A stretch of DNA of 41,309 nucleotides, from assembly GCA_018065695.1 (NCBI GenBank), contig JAGHST010000025.1, positions 1 to 41,309 of the forward strand, read 5' to 3'. Shown here piece by piece: positions 36,993 through 41,309 of this stretch. This DNA comes from Candidatus Cacconaster caballi. Lineage in GTDB: Bacteria > Bacteroidota > Bacteroidia > Bacteroidales > UBA932. Made by a program: the position numbers and the translations under genes. The notes under the pieces are model-generated. The model searched no databases. It was not told the DNA's origin and saw nothing but the letters and a program-made list of their open reading frames with translations. How positions within the stretch are numbered: the stretch's first letter is position 1; every line of letters begins with the position of its first letter.

Positions 36993-37592
36993 TCAATTCA
37001 ATTTTGCTCCAATCAGAGTCATGAATTCATTTCTTGTGCGCGGATCTTTCAGAAATGCACCGGTGAAGGCTGATGTGGTGGTGACGGAGTTCTGTTTCTG
37101 TACACCCCTTATCTGCATACACATATGCGAGGCTTCAATCACTACCGCCACACCGAGAGGATTCAATGTCTCCTGGATGCAGTCGCGTATCTGGACTGTC
37201 AGTCTTTCCTGCACCTGAAGCCTTCTGGCGAAAGTTTCCACTACCCTTGCAATCTTGCTCAGGCCTGTAATGTAGCCGTTCGGGATATAGGCAACGTGTG
37301 CCTTACCGTAGAACGGCAGCATATGGTGCTCGCACATCGAGTAGAGTTCGATGTCCTTCACCACGACCATCTGACGGTATTCTTCCTTGAACATGGCGCT
37401 GCGAAGAATGGCACAGCCGTCTTCTTCGTAGCCTTTGGTCAGGAACTGCATTGCGCGCGCCACTCTCTGCGGGGTTTTGAGAAGCCCGTCACGGGTAGAG
37501 TCTTCCCCCAGAAGTTCGAGAATCGCCTTGTAATGGACTGAAAGTTCTTCGGTCTTTTTACTGTCAAATTCTTCTATGTTGGCGTATTCCAT
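36993..37592 (-). CDS. folE: GTP cyclohydrolase I
   Basis: The 199-residue enzyme converts GTP to 7,8-dihydroneopterin triphosphate, the first step to folate and queuosine precursors. The zinc and catalytic motifs are [19 protein letters not shown] and the C-terminal [15 protein letters not shown]. The start is ATG 37592, matching the family N-terminus after a short acidic lead; codons upstream overlap the -7 box at 37604-37611. It is the first gene of a run to aspA. Confidence 0.96.
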   Translation of the reverse strand: MEYANIEEFDSKKTEELSVHYKAILELLGEDSTRDGLLKTPQRVARAMQFLTKGYEEDGCAILRSAMFKEEYRQMVVVKDIELYSMCEHHMLPFYGKAHVAYIPNGYITGLSKIARVVETFARRLQVQERLTVQIRDCIQETLNPLGVAVVIEASHMCMQIRGVQKQNSVTTTSAFTGAFLKDPRTRNEFMTLIGAKLN

Positions 37593-37603
37593 CAGAAATG
37601 TTT

Positions 37604-37611
37604 CAAAAATA
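37604..37611 (-). promoter_or_regulatory. -7 promoter box (TATTTTTG) for folE-trkA-aspA
   Basis: The minus strand reads TATTTTTG, 11 bases before the folE ATG at 37592, giving a very short leader. Confidence 0.55.
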
Positions 37612-37731
37612 AATTTATGCAAGTTACGAATTATTTTCGAAAATCGAACTTTTTAGGTAATTTAGGCGTCTGGTAAGTGGAACGGGTATTGCGTTGAAGG
37701 ACTCCGCCGGCGACTGATTTTATTATACAAA

Positions 37732-38400
37732 ATGGAAGAAGTTATCAGGCTGGAGAATGTATGGAAGCACTATCGCGTGGGAGAGTCGGTAGTAAAGGCT
37801 CTCGATGAAGTTGAATTGACGGTTCGGCGCGGCGAATATGTCGCGATAATGGGCCCCTCGGGGTCGGGAAAGTCTACGATGATGAACATCCTTGGCTGTC
37901 TCGATACGCCCACCGGAGGACACTATTATCTTGGCGGCACGGATGTGAGCGGGATGGACGATGACAGTCTTTCCGAAGTGCGCAACCGCGAAATCGGATT
38001 CGTGTTCCAGTCGTTCAATCTTCTGCCGCGGTACAGTGCGCTGGAAAACGTTGAGTTGCCTCTGCTCTACGCAGGTGTGAGCAAGGCTGAAAGGGTGCGA
38101 AGGGCCCGGGAGGAACTGCGGCGCGTTGGGCTGGCGGAACGGATGGCCCACAGGCCTTCTGAATTGTCCGGAGGCCAGCGGCAGAGAGTGGCGATAGCCC
38201 GCGCGCTGGTTGTGAGACCTTCCATAATCCTGGCGGACGAGCCGACCGGCAACCTGGACACCAACACGTCTCTCGAGATTATGGACCTGTTTGAGGAAAT
38301 CCACTCCGGAGGCAATACCGTCATAATGGTTACGCACGAAGAAGACATAGCGCGGTACGCGCAGAGAATCGTCCGTCTGCGTGACGGACACATAATTTGA
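37732..38400 (+). CDS. ABC transporter ATP-binding protein (LolD/MacB type)
   Basis: The 222-residue ATPase has Walker [10 protein letters not shown] (41-49), the signature LSGGQRQR, Walker [12 protein letters not shown] and the H-loop VTHEED. It groups with LolD/MacB/FtsE-type ATPases that power lipoprotein sorting, macrolide or peptide export rather than substrate import. No membrane subunit lies next to it, so the partner must be elsewhere. I see no clear -7 box upstream. The PduO-type gene starts 5 bases after its stop. Confidence 0.92.
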   Translation: MEEVIRLENVWKHYRVGESVVKALDEVELTVRRGEYVAIMGPSGSGKSTMMNILGCLDTPTGGHYYLGGTDVSGMDDDSLSEVRNREIGFVFQSFNLLPRYSALENVELPLLYAGVSKAERVRRAREELRRVGLAERMAHRPSELSGGQRQRVAIARALVVRPSIILADEPTGNLDTNTSLEIMDLFEEIHSGGNTVIMVTHEEDIARYAQRIVRLRDGHII

Positions 38401-38405
38401 AAGAT

Positions 38406-38960
38406 ATGAAGATCTACACAAAAACCGGAGATAAAGGTCAGACATCCCTTGTGGGTGGCTGCAGGGTGATTAAAGCCCATCCCAGAGTGATGACTTATGG
38501 AGATGTGGATGAACTCATCAGTTGGCTCGCACTGCTGAGGAGCGAAATTGTCAGTTCCAGATGCGAAGGGGCTGATTCGGACACAGCCTTGCGCCGCATT
38601 CAGATTTTCCTCATGAATGCCAGCGCACATCTCGCCGCAGAGGGAGAATCCGAAGACAGACTCAAACCGCTCGATACTTTGGAAATAGGATTTCTTGAAT
38701 CGGAAATAGACCGTATGACGGCGCAGATGCCGCCTCAGACCGCTTTTGTGTTGCCGGGGGCTCCGCGTCTGTCAGCAATGTGCCACATTGCACGTACGGT
38801 GTGCCGTCGTGCGGAACGCAGTGCCGTGCAGATAGAACATCCCGATGGCCAGGACCTGACGGCGCTCTCCTATATCAACAGATTGAGTGACTATCTTTTC
38901 ACTCTTGCCAGATATGCCGCATTCAAGGAGGGGGTGAAAGAAGATTTCTGGCTTCCGTAA
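38406..38960 (+). CDS. Cob(I)alamin adenosyltransferase, PduO type
   Basis: The 184-residue enzyme adds the adenosyl group to reduced cobalamin, making coenzyme B12. Family features are the ATP-binding N-terminus MKIYTKTGDKGQTSLVGG, GDVDELISWLALLR, and the C-terminal IARTVCRRAERSAVQ and INRLSDYLFTLAR. The usual user in Bacteroidales is methylmalonyl-CoA mutase on the route from succinate to propionate (inference). The N-terminal start at ATG 38406 matches the family. It follows the ABC gene by 5 bases. Confidence 0.93.
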   Translation: MKIYTKTGDKGQTSLVGGCRVIKAHPRVMTYGDVDELISWLALLRSEIVSSRCEGADSDTALRRIQIFLMNASAHLAAEGESEDRLKPLDTLEIGFLESEIDRMTAQMPPQTAFVLPGAPRLSAMCHIARTVCRRAERSAVQIEHPDGQDLTALSYINRLSDYLFTLARYAAFKEGVKEDFWLP

Positions 38961-39010
38961 AACTTTCTGAATATTGGCTTCAAATTTGCAGTAACAGAAG
39001 GATGTTTTTA

Positions 39011-39018
39011 TATATTTG
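39011..39018 (+). promoter_or_regulatory. -7 promoter box (TATATTTG) for the DUF2795 gene
   Basis: TATATTTG lies 23 bases before the ATG at 39042; a TTTG at 38985-38988 is a possible -33 element, at slightly long spacing. Confidence 0.6.
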
Positions 39019-39041
39019 CAACCTGTTAAAAAAATTAAGAT

Positions 39042-39263
39042 ATGTATTGGACACTAGAACTTGCCTCAAAACTTGAGGATGCTCCTTGGCCGGCAACCAG
39101 AGAAGAATTGATAGATTATGCCACACGCTCCGGAGCTCCGCTCGAAGTGATCGAAAATCTTGAAGATCTCGAAGAAGATGGAGAGGTCTATGACTCCATT
39201 GAGGACATCTGGCCAGACTATCCCACCAAAGACGACTTTTTCTTCAACGAGGAGGAATACTAG
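39042..39263 (+). CDS. Small acidic DUF2795-family protein
   Basis: The 73-residue protein is very acidic, ending in DDFFFNEEEY. The core MYWTLELASKLEDAPWPATREELIDYA matches the DUF2795 family of small conserved Bacteroidetes proteins of unknown function. It has its own promoter box and a strong terminator, so it is expressed alone. Confidence 0.87.
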   Translation: MYWTLELASKLEDAPWPATREELIDYATRSGAPLEVIENLEDLEEDGEVYDSIEDIWPDYPTKDDFFFNEEEY

Positions 39264-39297
39264 GGGTTAACACGCTGAAATACAATAGTTTAAAACG

Positions 39298-39327
39298 AAC
39301 TACCCGGCGAACTGCCGGGTAGTTTTT
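39298..39327 (+). terminator. Intrinsic terminator after the DUF2795 gene
   Basis: AACTACCCGGC (39298-39308) pairs perfectly with GCCGGGTAGTT (39314-39324) around a 5-base loop, followed by a T-run. It marks the edge between the core genes and the integrase region. Confidence 0.92.
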
Positions 39328-39410
39328 GTTTTTGGAAATATGGAATAGAATTGCTTAATTTGCAGATTATCCGTTGCCCTGATTTTTGAATTCAATGCTT
39401 TTGACGGACT

Positions 39411-39420
39411 ATTTGCAAAT
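39411..39420 (+). promoter_or_regulatory. Palindrome ATTTGCAAAT just before the integrase start
   Basis: A perfect 10-bp palindrome ending three bases before the integrase ATG. Its left half doubles as part of a TATTTG promoter-like element. It could be an operator or recombinase site; chance is possible in AT-rich sequence. Confidence 0.35.
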
Positions 39421-39423
39421 AAA

Positions 39424-40692
39424 ATGAAGATAAAAGGCCACTACATTCTCTACAATGAACCCGATTCTGACGGGAGGAAAACCATCTATGTACGATACTA
39501 TAAATCCGGTTTTGCCATAAAGCGGAGTACTGGGTTCAAAGTGCTGCCGTCTGACTGGGACACAGAGGCCGGGCTGCTTGTTCCGTCCTCTCCTGCCGCC
39601 AAGCGCCTGAATAGACGTCTGAAGTATGTGCTGGACCTGACTGACCAATCCATCGCGGCTCTGAAGCACCTTTCTGTGAACCATATTCAGGATAAACTGG
39701 ACTATGTGTTTGTCAATGAATTGTCCAAGGGGCAGAGACTGGATTTTCTTGAATTCTGCGAGGATTTAATCAATAAGCGGAAGTATGATGGCGAATACGA
39801 CATAAACAAGTCAAACGAATATCTCAAGCACATCAGGGATTTCAGGCAGTTCTTGCATAAGAGGCTTGATATCTACCATTTGCCTATTGCCGAGTTCCGC
39901 TCGAACTTTGTTGATCTGTATTCCGCATATCTCCGGAAGAGTTTTGTCTCGGAGGAAATGATATACAAGATTCTGGTTCCCATTTCCTATGGAATCCAAC
40001 AGGCTGCAAAGGAAGGGTTGGTTGAAGACTCCATAGCTTCCGAAATCGCTGCTTCCTGTATGATGGAACGTAGCGTGGCCAAGGTTGACAATGCGCGCAA
40101 ATGCCTTTCCCGTACCGATTTGACTACGCTTTCGGAATATCGTGATTCACTGGAGGACGGCCCGATGAAAGACGCGTTGGATTTCTTTCTTATGTCGGCA
40201 ACGGAATTTGCACTGTCTCTGAACGAATTGATGTTGCTTCGCTGGTCCGACATTGATTTGGAAAAAGGACAACTCCGACGCCCGAAATACAGAACCTCAT
40301 CTGCGTCCGATGTAATTCTGCCACTCGGATGTGAGCCGCTGTCAATCCTGGCCAGATGGCGAGGGTGCCATCCGAATTTCGTTTTCGGACTTTTGGAAGA
40401 CTTCGTCAATGTCAACGATTCATTCCTTCTGAAGCAAATTCGTGCAAAACGAGGGCGTCGCATCAACAAACTCTTGTCAGATGCGGCTGCACTTCTGGGG
40501 ATTGACGACTCGCTGACTATGCAGGTTGCCAGAAATACTTTTGCGGCTATCACTCTATCCCGCGGAGGGTCACTGTATGTTGTGAGCAAGGCTCTCGGAC
40601 ATGCATCAACAGCCGTGACCGTGGCGATGTATGGAAAATACATCAAACAGTCGGAGCGGAATGAAATGAATAGAATTATAACCTTATTATAG
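39424..40692 (+). CDS. Tyrosine recombinase/integrase-like protein, catalytic residues partly lost
   Basis: The 422-residue protein has the layout of Bacteroidetes tyrosine recombinases: Arm-binding N-terminus (about 1-85; IYVRYYKSGFAIKRSTGF), SAM-like core-binding domain (about 100-205) and catalytic domain (about 225-422). Kept are R370 (VARNTF), H393 (LGHAST) and the Y403 nucleophile (AMYGKY). Changed are the first Arg (aligned with F262 or S265 in TEFALSLNELMLL), the beta-hairpin Lys (R290) and the box II His (Q367), with N371 in place of a further His. DNA cleavage may be weak or absent, and the protein might act as a DNA-binding regulator (inference). The partner gene starts 2 bases after its stop. 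No tRNA or att duplication is visible. Confidence 0.85.
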   Translation: MKIKGHYILYNEPDSDGRKTIYVRYYKSGFAIKRSTGFKVLPSDWDTEAGLLVPSSPAAKRLNRRLKYVLDLTDQSIAALKHLSVNHIQDKLDYVFVNELSKGQRLDFLEFCEDLINKRKYDGEYDINKSNEYLKHIRDFRQFLHKRLDIYHLPIAEFRSNFVDLYSAYLRKSFVSEEMIYKILVPISYGIQQAAKEGLVEDSIASEIAASCMMERSVAKVDNARKCLSRTDLTTLSEYRDSLEDGPMKDALDFFLMSATEFALSLNELMLLRWSDIDLEKGQLRRPKYRTSSASDVILPLGCEPLSILARWRGCHPNFVFGLLEDFVNVNDSFLLKQIRAKRGRRINKLLSDAAALLGIDDSLTMQVARNTFAAITLSRGGSLYVVSKALGHASTAVTVAMYGKYIKQSERNEMNRIITLL

Positions 40693-40694
40693 CT

Positions 40695-41171
40695 ATGGAC
40701 ACAAATACAATCGTAGTTCCCCGTGGGAACGGGAAAGAGGCCGTCAAAGAAAGGGAACGCATCATCCACGACTATTATCAACAATGGCGGAAGGATCACG
40801 AAGATCAAAAATTGTTCAATCTCAATTTGAAAGAATTTATCAACATCCGCCAGGTCTCCATGATTGAAACTGTAGAGCACGCATCGAAATCATACCTGTC
40901 GACATTGGCGGTTCTGCAGCTTGACGCCATCCTCACAAACGCCCGGAAGGTCAAAATGGTGCCCAAGGACAAGAAAAGCAAGAATCAGGAGAAATTCGAC
41001 AGTATGATACTTATGGAATACACCAGTCCCGGAATCGGTTTAATCAAACTTACGGTCGGTGTAATGCGACGCACTCACGACAAAGTGCAGTACTGTATAA
41101 CGGCAATCGAGTCTGAAACAAGAAAAGCACCCTTGAAGGATGCTAGTCTTTGCCCGGGAAAAACGCAGTAG
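40695..41171 (+). CDS. Small protein of unknown function paired with the integrase
   Basis: I do not recognise this 158-residue protein by function; similar small proteins beside integrases in Bacteroidales are my recollection only. It is charged and probably soluble: an N-terminal helical part (about 15-45, KERERIIHDYYQQWRKDHED), a middle helical part (LNLKEFINIRQVS ... YLSTLAVLQLDAILTNA, about 50-92), a Lys-rich loop (about 95-110), and a beta-rich end (GLIKLTVGVMRRTHDKVQYCITAIE). The LKEFINIR and TLAVLQLDAI segments look well ordered. It has no signal peptide or membrane helix. Two bases separate it from the integrase-like gene. Confidence 0.75.
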   Translation: MDTNTIVVPRGNGKEAVKERERIIHDYYQQWRKDHEDQKLFNLNLKEFINIRQVSMIETVEHASKSYLSTLAVLQLDAILTNARKVKMVPKDKKSKNQEKFDSMILMEYTSPGIGLIKLTVGVMRRTHDKVQYCITAIESETRKAPLKDASLCPGKTQ

Positions 41172-41255
41172 ATGTTTACCTTGCGGTGGGCCTTCGCGGG
41201 CGGGACTTCGCACAACTCGAACAGCCCATCTTTAAAGCGGATTACATTCTTGCTG

Positions 41256-41263
41256 CAAATATA
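41256..41263 (-). promoter_or_regulatory. -7 promoter box (TATATTTG) reading into the intergenic end of the window
   Basis: The minus strand reads TATATTTG, with a TTTG 18 bases upstream of it as a good -33 match. It points toward the end of the 40695-41171 gene, where no convincing minus-strand protein gene is visible; only a 17-codon reading frame beginning near 41233 follows. The 41172-41309 stretch has a GC-rich core (about 41180-41215) and otherwise AT-rich sequence. Confidence 0.45.
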
Positions 41264-41309
41264 CAAACAATTTCAAAAACACAAACTTATGTTAAAAAAA
41301 AGTTAGCGG

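Noticed and set aside
41075-41266. A 63-codon minus-strand frame at the end of the window
   Set aside because: It would start at TTG inside the promoter box and run into the 3' end of the partner gene; no homology that I recognise. The promoter itself is kept as a finding.
1-41309. CRISPR array, insertion sequence, or phage structural genes
   Set aside because: I saw no regularly spaced direct repeats, no transposase with flanking inverted repeats and no capsid, portal or tail protein. Only the recombinase at 39424-40692 is mobile-element related.

Overview
This is a gene-dense stretch of a Bacteroidales-type (phylum Bacteroidota) chromosome. The evidence is the repeated -7 promoter box TAnnTTTG characteristic of Bacteroidetes, HU-CCDC81, FISUMP and SPOR proteins, a TonB-C fusion, stand-alone TrpB2, class I fumarase and TolC/BamA-era surface proteins with a C-terminal Phe. 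Family or genus cannot be fixed from the sequence alone. Nearly all of it is ordinary core genome; only the last 2 kb looks accessory. No stretch longer than 300 bases lacks a gene.

Layout. 1-119: 3' end of a 5S rRNA and its terminator, so an rRNA operon lies just outside. 206-4144: an exported protein of unknown function on the minus strand, divergent from TrpB2 coupled to a secreted esterase. 4108-5089: a HAD hydrolase, tRNA-Asn (minus) and tRNA-Leu (plus). 5006-9910: tRNA-Leu, a membrane-anchored HU-like protein, primase (dnaG) and MetRS (metG), apparently one transcript. 9938-12120: recA-trpS on the minus strand. 12208-21741: rlmN, two tandem patatin/beta-barrel proteins, recX, prfB (with a programmed +1 frameshift), fumarase and a lipoprotein esterase, tightly packed on the plus strand. 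21814-24552: apbE and a Tat-exported D-aminoacylase-like lipoprotein (minus). 24620-26594: FISUMP lipoprotein and PhoH, convergent. 26665-33205: SPOR lipoprotein, gcvT, an M28-TonB fusion, leuS and a YitT-type membrane protein. 33293-34179: two successive AraC-type DNA-binding proteins lacking sensor domains. 34181-37592: folE-trkA-aspA (minus). 37732-39263: LolD-like ATPase, PduO-type cobalamin adenosyltransferase, DUF2795 protein. 39424-41171: a tyrosine recombinase whose catalytic residues are partly lost, with a small partner gene.

How the genes fit together: aspA and fumarase feed fumarate, and a cobalamin adenosyltransferase would supply the B12 cofactor for methylmalonyl-CoA mutase; together these suit an anaerobe that reduces fumarate and makes succinate or propionate (inference). 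Translation genes (metG, trpS, leuS, prfB, rlmN, two tRNAs) and replication/recombination genes (dnaG, recA, recX) dominate the rest.

The most unusual points are the degenerate integrase with its partner, the M28-TonB protein that seems to lack two catalytic residues, the inverted repeat that fills the leuS leader, apparent leaderless promoters, and the tRNA-Leu/HU-like/dnaG/metG unit. I did not find a clear, complete new defence or mobile system.
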